From Gammaproteobacteria bacterium (lineage in GTDB: Bacteria > Pseudomonadota > Gammaproteobacteria > Chromatiales > Chromatiaceae), in assembly GCA_019136395.1 (NCBI GenBank), contig JAGVUH010000047.1, positions 1 to 14,373 on the forward strand: a stretch of DNA of 14,373 nucleotides, read 5' to 3'. Below, in pieces: positions 5,174 through 12,502 of this stretch. The notes beneath the pieces were generated by a model, which was not told the origin of the DNA, ran no database searches, and saw only the letters and a list, made by a program, of their open reading frames with translations. The position numbers and the translations under genes are program-made. Position 1 is the first letter of the stretch. Each line of letters opens with the position of its first letter.

Positions 5174-7174
5174 CTAGAGACTCGTAAAGGGAACGGAAAG
5201 GCCATCAAACAACACGGTGTGCAGCTCTTCGCCCGCGTTGAAATGGGTCACGGTAAAGGCGACTTCGATGGGGCGCAAATAAGTGGCGGCGACCGTCGTG
5301 CTGCCGACAGTTTCCTCGGCGGACGTTTGCCAGGTGTTGAAACCACCGTAGCGCGCGTAAAGATCCGGTTCTTGGAAGCGTTGCGTGATGGGCGACAGCC
5401 AGGTCTCTGTGGTCGCTTCCCACTCATCCACCGCCGGCGACAGCGTCACCCCCGCCGGAAGCGGGATGGCGGTATCGTAAGGGTTGATCAAGTGCGTGCC
5501 GGTGCGCAAGGGTTGATCGATGACCGCTACCGGGTCGCCGCTGACCAAACTCATAGGCGCCCCCAGGTCGTGGGTAAATACCGTGGCCTGAACCCCCAAG
5601 GTGAGCTCCCCGTTTACCGTGGCGGCCGTTTGGGCTAACCCCTGGTCGCGCAGGTTGTCATTGAGGAACGGGTCGGCAAAGACCCCCTTTTTGGCGGGCA
5701 GGTCCCGTTGCGACAGGTTGGCCGTCAGCCGTTGCTCGGCGATGAGGGCAAACAGGGTGTCAATGTTCTGGCCCATGCGGTTGAGCTGATTCATGGGGAC
5801 CATGCGCGGGGCATTGTTGACCACGGCACTGGTCGCGTCCCAGCGCTGCTCCAAGACCGCCAGCCCCAGCAAGCCGGTCGGAACGGCTGGCACGCGCGGG
5901 TAGAAGCTGGCGGACACCCCCTTCACCCCGACCAAGTCGCCCGTGGCATTAAGACAAATTAGGTCGTAACGCGGCAAGGCCCAGGCATAGGACAACAGAA
6001 TCTCGCTGCCCACCACCGCCCCGGTAACCGTAAGCCCGGTATCGTCCTGATCCTCCGGGTCCGGCACATAGGTGTCGCGGTACTGGAATACGCAGGTATA
6101 GGTGTCGCCCACCCCAGGCTCGCCCTCGGGCGCGGTGGGCGCCAGGCTCCAATCTACGCGGCCGTTGGTGAGTTTGTAGTCCACGCCCTTGACATAGGTC
6201 GTGGTGGTCTCGCCAATGGTTTGGCTACAACTGACGATGTTGACGATGCTGGTGCGCTGCGTGAGGCCGTCCGGGGCATAAATGATATCCATACTGCCAG
6301 AGACGCCATGCGTCAAGCTGGTAGTCTCTTCGCGCAGCACCGAGACATCCTCGATGCTGTGGATGGGCGTCCAATTTGCGGTGATCCGTTCGGTGCCTCC
6401 AGACGCCAGATGCGGCTCGTTTTCAATGTTGCGGATATCGGGCCGCGCGTCGAAATAAAACCGCCGGGCGTGTTGGCGCACAATCTCCTCGCCCCCCACC
6501 CGTGCCACACCCTCGGCAACCGAGTACACCTGCAGCCCCTCGTAATCTTCCAGCCGCGCGACCGTCATGCCGGAGGAGACGTAATAGCCACCCACCGATT
6601 GACGGTCGTAACGCGCCACGGTCTGCGCGATGGCATCGACCTGGGGCGGCGGGACATTGCCAATCAACAAGCCATCCTCAACCTTGTACACTGGGTAAAA
6701 GTCGCCCGGCTGGCCATCGCCCGCGTAGCCCCACGTCCCTTTCACCCGCAGCCGCGCCGCGCCCGGGTCTTGATAATTCCGAAACGACACCGCGGGATCG
6801 CGCAGGCGCGGGTCCTCCAGCTCGGTGACGACCAAGTCCACCAGATACACCCCCACGCTGACAGTGCCGATCACCGGCAGGGTCAGGGTGCCCGCGGGAA
6901 TGCCGCGCACCGCGCCCCGCAGGTAGATGGCGCCGCCGGTAATGGTGGTGGCCCCGGTTTCCGCGTTGATGTTGATACTGGCCCCGGATAAAACGTTGCC
7001 TTCTTTCATCAGGGCGTTAGTGACGCTTTGCAGCCGGTGCATCGCGGCCGACTGCAATTCGTTGAGCTCGGCCGCTTGCAGGACATTGCCGGCCAGGAAG
7101 AGGTGGCGCTCGTAATTATCGGCCGGGTCGAAGCGGTCGTAGTAGTGCGGATAGTGCGGGAGGTCAATCGACAT
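5174..7174 (-). CDS. DUF4815-family phage tail protein
   Basis: A 666-residue protein. Its N-terminus has the DUF4815 hallmark: YYDRFDPADNYERHLFLAGNV cut to key words YYDRFDP, NYERHLFLAG and LQAAELNELQ (about residues 11-40), followed by ETGATTITGGAIYLRGAVRG (about 70-90). Long DUF4815 proteins sit after baseplate genes in contractile-tail phages and are thought to be fibre scaffolds or side tail proteins; their biochemical role is not established. The middle is beta-rich with Asp/Gly turns, and the helix near 470-500 (MNQLNRMGQNIDTLFALIAE) could mediate trimerisation. It starts one base after the stop of the preceding gene (TGATATG). A fibre-base role is inferred from the family and gene order. 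Confidence 0.88.
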   Translation of the reverse strand: MSIDLPHYPHYYDRFDPADNYERHLFLAGNVLQAAELNELQSAAMHRLQSVTNALMKEGNVLSGASININAETGATTITGGAIYLRGAVRGIPAGTLTLPVIGTVSVGVYLVDLVVTELEDPRLRDPAVSFRNYQDPGAARLRVKGTWGYAGDGQPGDFYPVYKVEDGLLIGNVPPPQVDAIAQTVARYDRQSVGGYYVSSGMTVARLEDYEGLQVYSVAEGVARVGGEEIVRQHARRFYFDARPDIRNIENEPHLASGGTERITANWTPIHSIEDVSVLREETTSLTHGVSGSMDIIYAPDGLTQRTSIVNIVSCSQTIGETTTTYVKGVDYKLTNGRVDWSLAPTAPEGEPGVGDTYTCVFQYRDTYVPDPEDQDDTGLTVTGAVVGSEILLSYAWALPRYDLICLNATGDLVGVKGVSASFYPRVPAVPTGLLGLAVLEQRWDATSAVVNNAPRMVPMNQLNRMGQNIDTLFALIAEQRLTANLSQRDLPAKKGVFADPFLNDNLRDQGLAQTAATVNGELTLGVQATVFTHDLGAPMSLVSGDPVAVIDQPLRTGTHLINPYDTAIPLPAGVTLSPAVDEWEATTETWLSPITQRFQEPDLYARYGGFNTWQTSAEETVGSTTVAATYLRPIEVAFTVTHFNAGEELHTVLFDGLSVPFTSL

Positions 7175-7175
7175 A

Positions 7176-7661
7176 TCAGATTACCAGGACAAACTCGAAT
7201 TGCTGCCGCGTGAGCGGCGAACGAACTAACGGCAACGCGAAACGCTCCACCGCCACCAGGGTCCCAGGACTTTCGACCTCCGCCGGCAAAAAGTAGGTTT
7301 GGCCAGCGGGCAAGTCGGGCACCACTGTCGTGTCAATAAACAACCCCACCTCGCGGACAATGGCATCGGAAGCGGCGGCATAGCCAAAATCGAAGCGCAG
7401 ATAGAGGTTATTGGTGGGCTCTTCCACCAAGCGGTAATTACCGGTCGGTGTCGCAATAGCACCGGCTTCATCCGCCACGGCATAGCCGGTTGCCGTGACG
7501 CTGGCGCGACCCAGTTCAGCGACCAATGCGGTATCGCCCAGTTCGGGGGGAACCAGAACGGTATCCCAGGCGGCATCACCGGCGCCCCAGGCCAGGTGCA
7601 GCGGGCGCGCTTTGATAACGGCGGCCCAGGCGGCGCGGCCGATGGTGGTCAAGATAGCCAT
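7176..7661 (-). CDS. tail-collar fibre-like protein
   Basis: A 161-residue protein. It begins MAILTTIGRAAWAAVIKARP and then has LHLAWGAGDAAWD, ELGRASVTATGYAV (about 55-70), IVREVGLFID (about 110-119) and a hydrophobic end, FEFVLVI. This order of elements (a T-x-x-G start, a WG(A/S)G or AVGDG segment, a beta strand, and REVGLF) matches the N-terminal domain of phage tail-collar fibre proteins (DUF3751-like), which attaches fibres to the baseplate. The protein is only as long as that domain, so it may be a stand-alone adaptor. It is the first gene after the 112-base gap. The ribosome-binding site is weak (GAGG 12 bases upstream). Family placement is by pattern. Confidence 0.72.
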   Translation of the reverse strand: MAILTTIGRAAWAAVIKARPLHLAWGAGDAAWDTVLVPPELGDTALVAELGRASVTATGYAVADEAGAIATPTGNYRLVEEPTNNLYLRFDFGYAAASDAIVREVGLFIDTTVVPDLPAGQTYFLPAEVESPGTLVAVERFALPLVRSPLTRQQFEFVLVI

Positions 7662-7773
7662 GTGCGGTCTGATCCTCGTCCAATGGTAGGATTAGCCTAC
7701 TGTCACGACTCCGCTGTCGGGGTACCTGTGCTAAAACCAGCCGCGTTGAGGCGGCGGAACACAAAGCCGGACG
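7662..7773 (-). other. 112-base gap between baseplate and fibre genes
   Basis: The only gap of this size inside the tail operon. It holds two inverted repeats: GTAGG-5-CCTAC at 7686-7700, and GCCGC-6-GCGGC at 7740-7755. On the transcribed strand the second stem is followed by TGGTTTT, which could be a weak terminator or attenuator. I see no convincing promoter boxes and no credible gene. Confidence 0.4.
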
Positions 7774-8955
7774 TTAATTGGGCGACCACAAAACGCCAAA
7801 ATAATCGCCATCAGCGGTGGCAAAGAAGCGGCCATCCGCCGTCACCCACGGCACCGGCGCACCTAAAGTCACCCCGGGGGTGATTTCATACTGGGCAGCC
7901 AAGACCGGCAGCCAGGTGCGCGTGTCCCACGGTCCGGTCCAACTTTCAATACTGCTCGGCGGTCGCAACCCCGGGGTCATCATGGCCCGCACTTCGATGC
8001 GCGCCAGGGGTAGTGGCGGGGCGGCGGGCGCCACCGCTAACTGCAGGTCAACGGACAACCGGCCATGCCGGTTGACGGGGATCACGGCGGCATAGTGCAG
8101 GGTATTAACCGTCTGCACGCTGACATCCGCCAACGCCGCGCCGAGGCGATACGCAGGCAACAAGGTGGCGGGGGGTAACAAAATCGTGCCCGCTGGCCGA
8201 TCCGCTTCAGCGTGGGCCATGGGTCCTGGCCACGCCTGATGGTCAGGGGCGGTCAAGCGCAGCGTGTGATACTCATAGATTGGCGCCCCCGGCAAATGAT
8301 GTGCCCCGGACAGGGTGGCGTCGGTGCTGAGATAGTGCATTTCCTGCCACGGCTCGACTACGCGCACTGTTGGGTAGCCGAGCCGGCGCAAGCTGTGCTC
8401 CAAACCGCGCGGGGTGTTGCGTGGCCGGAACACCTCGGCCCGCACATGCGCCCGATAAGCCGCATCGTCCATGCCCGGCAAGCGCGGGATGCCGTACAGG
8501 TCGCCATGCACGTCCAGCCAGCTTTCATCGGCGGTCGCCAGGCTCTCCTGCGCCACCGCCTCCGGGATCGCCGCGCTAAAGCGGCGCCATTCGCGCTCTA
8601 CCGGCCGGGTAATGGCATGCACCAGGGAGGTGAAGGCGTACCATGGCGTGCCACTGCGGTCCGTCAGCGTGCCCCGCCCTTCCAGCAACACCACGGCGCC
8701 CAAAGCCAGGAGCCACTGGTCATAGCCCGGATCAAGGGTGAAGCCCTCGGCTTGCAAGGCATCCACCAGCGCGCCGACGGTATAGTCGGCCAACTCATAG
8801 GTGCGCTGCTGCTCGCCCCAGGAAAGGCGCAATTGCTCGTCGCTAATCTCCCAGGCCACCGCCGTCCCGGCCGGCGCGCGCAGGCGCACAGCCTCGCGCC
8901 GCTCGGGGTCGGTATTGAAATACTTCGGCAGGTAGCGCTGGATAGGCTCAAACAC
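7774..8955 (-). CDS. I: baseplate wedge protein, P2 gpI-like, extended
   Basis: A 393-residue protein. The core (about 105-200) is typical of the tail protein I / Mu gp48 group: SLVHAITRPVEREWRRF, then ATADESWLDVHGDLYGIPR, DDAAYRAHVRAEVFRPRNTPRG and LRRLGYPTVRV. These proteins sit on the wedge next to gpJ and help link fibres to the baseplate. P2 gpI is about 176 residues, so this one carries an extra N-terminal region and about 190 further C-terminal beta-rich residues. The start is GTG at 8955, with GGAGG nine bases upstream; the gene overlaps the end of gpJ by eight bases. Both proteins begin MFEP, apparently by chance. Confidence 0.85.
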   Translation of the reverse strand: MFEPIQRYLPKYFNTDPERREAVRLRAPAGTAVAWEISDEQLRLSWGEQQRTYELADYTVGALVDALQAEGFTLDPGYDQWLLALGAVVLLEGRGTLTDRSGTPWYAFTSLVHAITRPVEREWRRFSAAIPEAVAQESLATADESWLDVHGDLYGIPRLPGMDDAAYRAHVRAEVFRPRNTPRGLEHSLRRLGYPTVRVVEPWQEMHYLSTDATLSGAHHLPGAPIYEYHTLRLTAPDHQAWPGPMAHAEADRPAGTILLPPATLLPAYRLGAALADVSVQTVNTLHYAAVIPVNRHGRLSVDLQLAVAPAAPPLPLARIEVRAMMTPGLRPPSSIESWTGPWDTRTWLPVLAAQYEITPGVTLGAPVPWVTADGRFFATADGDYFGVLWSPN

Positions 8956-10066
8956 CGGGCTCGGCCTCCGTGAATGTCAGGCTGCCATAGACGGGGCGCT
9001 GATGCCATTGATAGGTTTGGTTGACGACGGGCGCCTGCAACTCGAGGTTGACGATCCCCGCCACGCCGTACAGGGTGTTGATCACCGCCGGCACCGTCAG
9101 CACCGTGCCCGTGAAGGCGCGCAGCAGGCTGACCAGCGCGGCTTGCGCTTGGGTCTGCACCTCGGCCACGTCATAGCCGACGGCCAGGGTCACCGTCGCG
9201 GTGACCGTGAGCGGCACGTCGCTGATCGCCACGCATTCCACCGCCATGCCGGCCGGGCGGTAACCGGGGACAATCAGGTCCTGGGCATCATCGCGATAGC
9301 CGTCAATGAGGGCCTGCACCCGCGCCACCAGCGCCGCAGAGGTGGCTCCATCGCCGTTATGCACATACAGCACCACCCGCCCCGGGGTCTCGTGAATGGC
9401 GACATGACGCACCTGCTCAATCACCACCCCGTCGGCTTCAATCATCGCCAGCCGCGCTCCGTACTCCAAGGCACCCAAGGTGCCGCGCGCCAGGCTGGCG
9501 ATGTAGGCGGCAAAGCGGGCGCGCTGCTCGGCATCGGTTTCTTCCAGGCGCCCATTCAGGATCGGCTGGCGATTGGTGCTGGCCACCCCGGCCGCCGTCA
9601 TCAAAGCACTGCCATTGACGATCACGCTCAGGCCGCCGACCTCGGCATTGGCCTCCGGGCCGGCTTGCGCGGCGCGCGCCAGGGTGGTGACCTCGAAGGT
9701 ACCCGCCGCGATGGTCGCGCTGGCTAGGGTCAGGTATTCGGCGCTGCCGCCGAGTAACCGCACCCGCGTGCCCGCCGGGATCTCCACGTTGTCCGCCGGC
9801 GGCACCACCACATAAAAGGTCACCGCGCCCAGGGCATAGGCGGCCGGCAGTTTGCCAAACTCAAAGCCGGAAAACACCGCTTGGGCAATGGCCTCGTCAA
9901 TCGCCTGGGTGGCTCCCAGCCACAGCTCATCCAGGCCGACGGCGGTTGCCTCCAGCCACGAGCGCGTCACCGAGCCGACGTTGAAATCGGTCAGGCGGTC
10001 GTTGCTGGCGCGCACATGCGCCACCAGGCGCGCCAAGATCTCGGGATAGGCCAGCGGCTCAAACAT
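8948..10066 (-). CDS. J: baseplate wedge protein gpJ
   Basis: A 372-residue Baseplate_J family protein. It is a structural wedge component of the contractile-tail baseplate, working with gp25/gpW and gpI. Visible hallmarks are the helical start (PEILARLVAHVRASNDRLTD), FYVVVPPADNVEIPAGTRV (about 84-102), a VTTLARAAQAGPEANAEVGG beta segment, and the diagnostic ETDAEQRARFAAYIASLARGT (about 176-196) followed by EYGARLAMIEADGV. The length is close to the usual range. It starts two bases after the stop of the LysM-gp25 gene, and its end overlaps the gpI start by eight bases. Confidence 0.93.
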   Translation of the reverse strand: MFEPLAYPEILARLVAHVRASNDRLTDFNVGSVTRSWLEATAVGLDELWLGATQAIDEAIAQAVFSGFEFGKLPAAYALGAVTFYVVVPPADNVEIPAGTRVRLLGGSAEYLTLASATIAAGTFEVTTLARAAQAGPEANAEVGGLSVIVNGSALMTAAGVASTNRQPILNGRLEETDAEQRARFAAYIASLARGTLGALEYGARLAMIEADGVVIEQVRHVAIHETPGRVVLYVHNGDGATSAALVARVQALIDGYRDDAQDLIVPGYRPAGMAVECVAISDVPLTVTATVTLAVGYDVAEVQTQAQAALVSLLRAFTGTVLTVPAVINTLYGVAGIVNLELQAPVVNQTYQWHQRPVYGSLTFTEAEPGV

Positions 10067-10068
10067 AG

Positions 10069-10680
10069 CTACAGTACCGGCAATTGAAACAGCACATTAA
10101 AATCAGTGACCCGCTCTTCGCCTACCGCTTGCGCTTGCACGTCCACCGCCAGGGTGTCACCCGTCGCCCGCGCGCCGACGGTGATGTCCGCGCTGCGCGG
10201 GTCGCGCAGCAAGGCGCGGCGCACAAAACCAGCGGCCATCAGCATCACCGTGGCCTGGTTGCCGAGGCCCAGGATGGTGTGAATCTCGCAGCCATAGGTC
10301 GGATGGGGCAAAAACGAGGCATAGGGTGTGGTGACGCGATGGCGCAGGGCTTGACTGAAGTTGCTCCCGCCGGACACTAGGCCAAGGTCACCGTCCACCG
10401 TGGCTAAGCGACCCTGGTCCAGGCGCACGTCCTGGCCCAGGGCCTCGTCGCCGGTGACCACACTGGCATTGACGGCGTAGGCCGGCACCTTGAGCCAGTC
10501 GCCCCACAACACGGTATGCGGCAAGCGGTCCACGGGATTAAGCGACGCCACCAAAAAGGGCGGTTTGAGGTCATTCAGAGCGACCAGTTCGCGCCAGCGC
10601 AGGCCATCGCCCAGGACGCGCTGCGCCACGCTGGGCAGGGTGTCGCCGACGCGAATGGGAATTTCGGTTAGGCGCGCCAT
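10069..10680 (-). CDS. LysM-gp25-like fusion, baseplate wedge protein
   Basis: A 203-residue protein with two parts. Residues 7-50 look like a LysM module: IRVGDTLPSVAQRVLGDGLRW, RELVALNDLKPPF and a VLWGDWLKVPA end. Residues 80-195 match the gp25/DUF2634 type: DVRLDQGRLATVDGDLGLVSG, NFSQALRHRVTTPYASFLPHPTYG, and MAAGFVRRALLRDPRSADI. Members of the gp25/gpW family form the inner baseplate wedge that triggers sheath contraction. LysM is often found on hub or tube proteins, so the fusion to gp25 is less common. The N-terminus overlaps the preceding gene by 13 bases. The following gene is gpJ, the usual partner. Confidence 0.85.
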   Translation of the reverse strand: MARLTEIPIRVGDTLPSVAQRVLGDGLRWRELVALNDLKPPFLVASLNPVDRLPHTVLWGDWLKVPAYAVNASVVTGDEALGQDVRLDQGRLATVDGDLGLVSGGSNFSQALRHRVTTPYASFLPHPTYGCEIHTILGLGNQATVMLMAAGFVRRALLRDPRSADITVGARATGDTLAVDVQAQAVGEERVTDFNVLFQLPVL

Positions 10681-11198
10681 AGCAGGCCCTCCGCCAGGCT
10701 ATTAAGCTCGGTAGTGGCCACCGCCCAAGGCAGGGCCGGGGCCTCCAGCACGTCGACCAGGAGCCGCTGGCGCACGCGCTCGCCGGGCGCGGTCAAGGCC
10801 AGGATGGGCAAGCGCCCGGAAGTCAGGCCCTGCGCCCCCGACCCAGCCACGCCTTGGCGTGCCCCGCGCAGGGCGTGCCAGGCGTGCAAATGCTGGTTAA
10901 ACAACGGCCCGCGCGCCAGCAACACCGGCGGCGTGCCGCTGGCGCGGGTCCGCGCCAGAGTCAGCGTGGCGGCCTGCGCCAGGGCCTCGGCTAAACGCAG
11001 AAATTCCTGCCGCACCCCGTCTTCGCCCTCTGCTTGCCCGGCACGGGTTTCCGCGACCGCCTGCGTCAGCAGCGCCTGCCAGCCGGTCAGCCACGACGCC
11101 AAATCCCGATGCTGGGCGCGCAGCGCCGGCAGGGCGGTCACCACGCGGGTCAACTCCGCGAGCTGATACGACAGATCCTGGGTAGGATTCGTCAACAT
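10668..11198 (-). CDS. uncharacterised baseplate-operon protein
   Basis: A 176-residue protein if it starts at ATG 11198. An ATG at 11204 is also in frame, but the GGGGGG upstream would then be only two bases away, against eight for 11198. A longer frame upstream only shadows the PAAR gene. The N-terminal half is alpha-helical (YQLAELTRVVTALPALRAQH, WLTGWQALLTQAVAETRAG, FLRLAEALAQAATLTLARTR). A short linker leads to a C-terminal beta-strand region (PILALTAPGERVRQRLLVDVLE, TELNSLAEGLLWRA). I do not recognise a family. Its position between PAAR and gp25 suggests a baseplate or wedge-linked role. It overlaps the next gene by 13 bases. Confidence 0.75.
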   Translation of the reverse strand: MLTNPTQDLSYQLAELTRVVTALPALRAQHRDLASWLTGWQALLTQAVAETRAGQAEGEDGVRQEFLRLAEALAQAATLTLARTRASGTPPVLLARGPLFNQHLHAWHALRGARQGVAGSGAQGLTSGRLPILALTAPGERVRQRLLVDVLEAPALPWAVATTELNSLAEGLLWRA

Positions 11199-11214
11199 CG
11201 TCATCGCCCCCCAC

Positions 11215-11478
11215 TCATCCGGCCGACTCGACCAGCACCGTGCCGCCGCTGAGCACCACCGCGCCACACGAGCACAGGGAGCCGTTATGCGCGGCCGGCA
11301 GGCCATTGACCAACACCGTGTCGGCGCCCGAGACAATGACCACCACGCCATGCGCGACGCAAAAGGCGCGATCCGTCACCCGCGCCACGGCGATGTTTTC
11401 CGCAAAGACCGTCGGTGACGCGCTGATGATCGCGCCGCCGTGGCTGATGGGGTCGCCCAAATGCGCAATGGCCGGCAT
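11215..11478 (-). CDS. PAAR-domain spike tip protein
   Basis: An 87-residue PAAR protein, the metal-stabilised cone that caps the tail spike. I chose the ATG at 11478 because it shares its A with the preceding stop (TGATG) and gives the standard start HLGDPISHGG. The motif GDPISHGG is at 8-15. The three expected metal ligands are visible as H13 (HGG), H43 (AHG) and C71 (SCG). There are three PAAR-like repeats, with ISASPTVFAENIAVARVTD, VSGADTVLVNGLPA and LSGGTVLVESAG. The gene lies two genes after the gpV-like spike, which it should cap. Confidence 0.93.
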   Translation of the reverse strand: MPAIAHLGDPISHGGAIISASPTVFAENIAVARVTDRAFCVAHGVVVIVSGADTVLVNGLPAAHNGSLCSCGAVVLSGGTVLVESAG

Positions 11479-12014
11479 CAGAGTAACCGCTCCAGGCCCC
11501 ACAATTGGAGATTAAAGCGATACAACAGCGGGCTTTGCTTGCTGCGCTGCAATTGAAACTGGCGGGGATAAACCTTGAACATGGTAAGATTGAGGGTATC
11601 GACCAGCAACAGTTGAATGGTGTCCGGGTCCTGTCCGGCGCGCGCTAACGCCAGCCGTTGTTGGTGATAATTTTGCACCAGCATGTTGCGCAAGCTCACC
11701 ATCAGTAGATCACCGCTGGCGAGCATACCGTTGCCAAAGCCGCCCCCCATTTTGTAGCCGGTGTTGCCACGAATATTAATCTCGGCAATGGCGGTGCCAA
11801 AGTCATCCACATAGGCCCCGCCCAGGGTATTGATCGCGGTAGCCCGGGTCGGATAGATGTAAGACATGTCTTCCGGCGGCGGCACAAACCAATACAGCCA
11901 GGGCATGCCGCCGTACAAGAACAGCATGACCGGCCGCTCGGCTTGACTTAATTGAGACAGCCCCGCCGCATACGCGGCTAACAGCGCTGGGGTTGCTAAG
12001 CTAAAGTCTAACAT
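11478..12014 (-). CDS. contractile-tail protein of a recurrent baseplate family (tube initiator or hub-linked, tentative)
   Basis: A 178-residue protein. The centre has MSYIYPTRATAINTLGGAYVDDFG (about 50-73), then IAEINIRGNTGYKMGGG, followed by LMVSLRNMLVQNYHQQR and a final segment FKVYPRQFQLQRSKQSPLLYRF. I recall this order (YPTR.. TLGG.. VDDFG.. INI.G.TG, then a helix and an RSKxxPLLYRF end) from baseplate/tail proteins of contractile phages, likely of tube-initiator or hub type, but cannot name the family with certainty. It is translated from an ATG preceded by AAAAAAGG and shares one base with the PAAR start. Position between spike and tip genes favours a central, not fibre, role. Confidence 0.7.
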   Translation of the reverse strand: MLDFSLATPALLAAYAAGLSQLSQAERPVMLFLYGGMPWLYWFVPPPEDMSYIYPTRATAINTLGGAYVDDFGTAIAEINIRGNTGYKMGGGFGNGMLASGDLLMVSLRNMLVQNYHQQRLALARAGQDPDTIQLLLVDTLNLTMFKVYPRQFQLQRSKQSPLLYRFNLQLWGLERLL

Positions 12015-12038
12015 GCCTTTTTTCCGTTATTGATCACG

Positions 12039-12500
12039 CTAATTTAAATAAATATTACCGTCTTTGCCGGCCCTGATCGTCGCGCCACCGCTGCTGATAA
12101 TGGTGACATTGCCCAGCGGGTCTATTTCCAAGGACGCATTGGCGATGCTTTGGATCAGCAGCGTGTTCAACGGCAGTTTATTCATCTTGGCTTGGGCGTT
12201 GGCTGCCGGAAAGACCATGCCCACTACAAACGGCTGGCCACTGAAATAACCAACCAACGCCAAGGCGTCATTTTTATTGCTCAGCTCCGGGCTCCAATGG
12301 CCGTCCGCCGGCTCGGCGATCTCGGTCATGTAATGAATGCCGTGGGTTTGCGACCCCCACAGCGTGCTTAACCCGACGCCCGAGGCAAAACCGCCATCGT
12401 CCAGAAACACCACGTCGACCACGTGCTTGTCGGGATAGCTTTTGACCACCCGCCCGATGCGCAACACATTGGCTTGCGGCGTGCCGCCAGCGGTTTGCAT
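12039..12500 (-). CDS. V: baseplate spike protein, gpV-like
   Basis: A 153-residue protein. The ATG at 12500 has GGAGGAG eight bases upstream and lies two bases after the stop of the hub gene; a longer frame upstream only shadows that gene. Residues 12-100 form the OB-fold: VLRIGRVVKSYPDKHVVDVVF, then STLWGSQTHGIHYMTEIAEP and ALALVGYFSGQPFVVGMVFP. The C-terminal 35 residues (SLEIDPLGNVTIISSGGATIRAGKDGNIYLN cut here to LEIDPLGNVTIIS and TIRAGKDGNIYL) are a short beta-helix needle. This is the membrane-piercing spike in Phage_base_V proteins. It is shorter than P2 gpV (about 211 residues). PAAR probably caps the tip. Confidence 0.9.
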   Translation of the reverse strand: MQTAGGTPQANVLRIGRVVKSYPDKHVVDVVFLDDGGFASGVGLSTLWGSQTHGIHYMTEIAEPADGHWSPELSNKNDALALVGYFSGQPFVVGMVFPAANAQAKMNKLPLNTLLIQSIANASLEIDPLGNVTIISSGGATIRAGKDGNIYLN

Positions 12501-12502
12501 GG

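Noticed and set aside
6221..6991. A 256-codon + strand frame opposite the DUF4815 gene
   Set aside because: Histidine- and arginine-rich shadow translation with no domain pattern; the minus-strand gene is continuous and recognisable.
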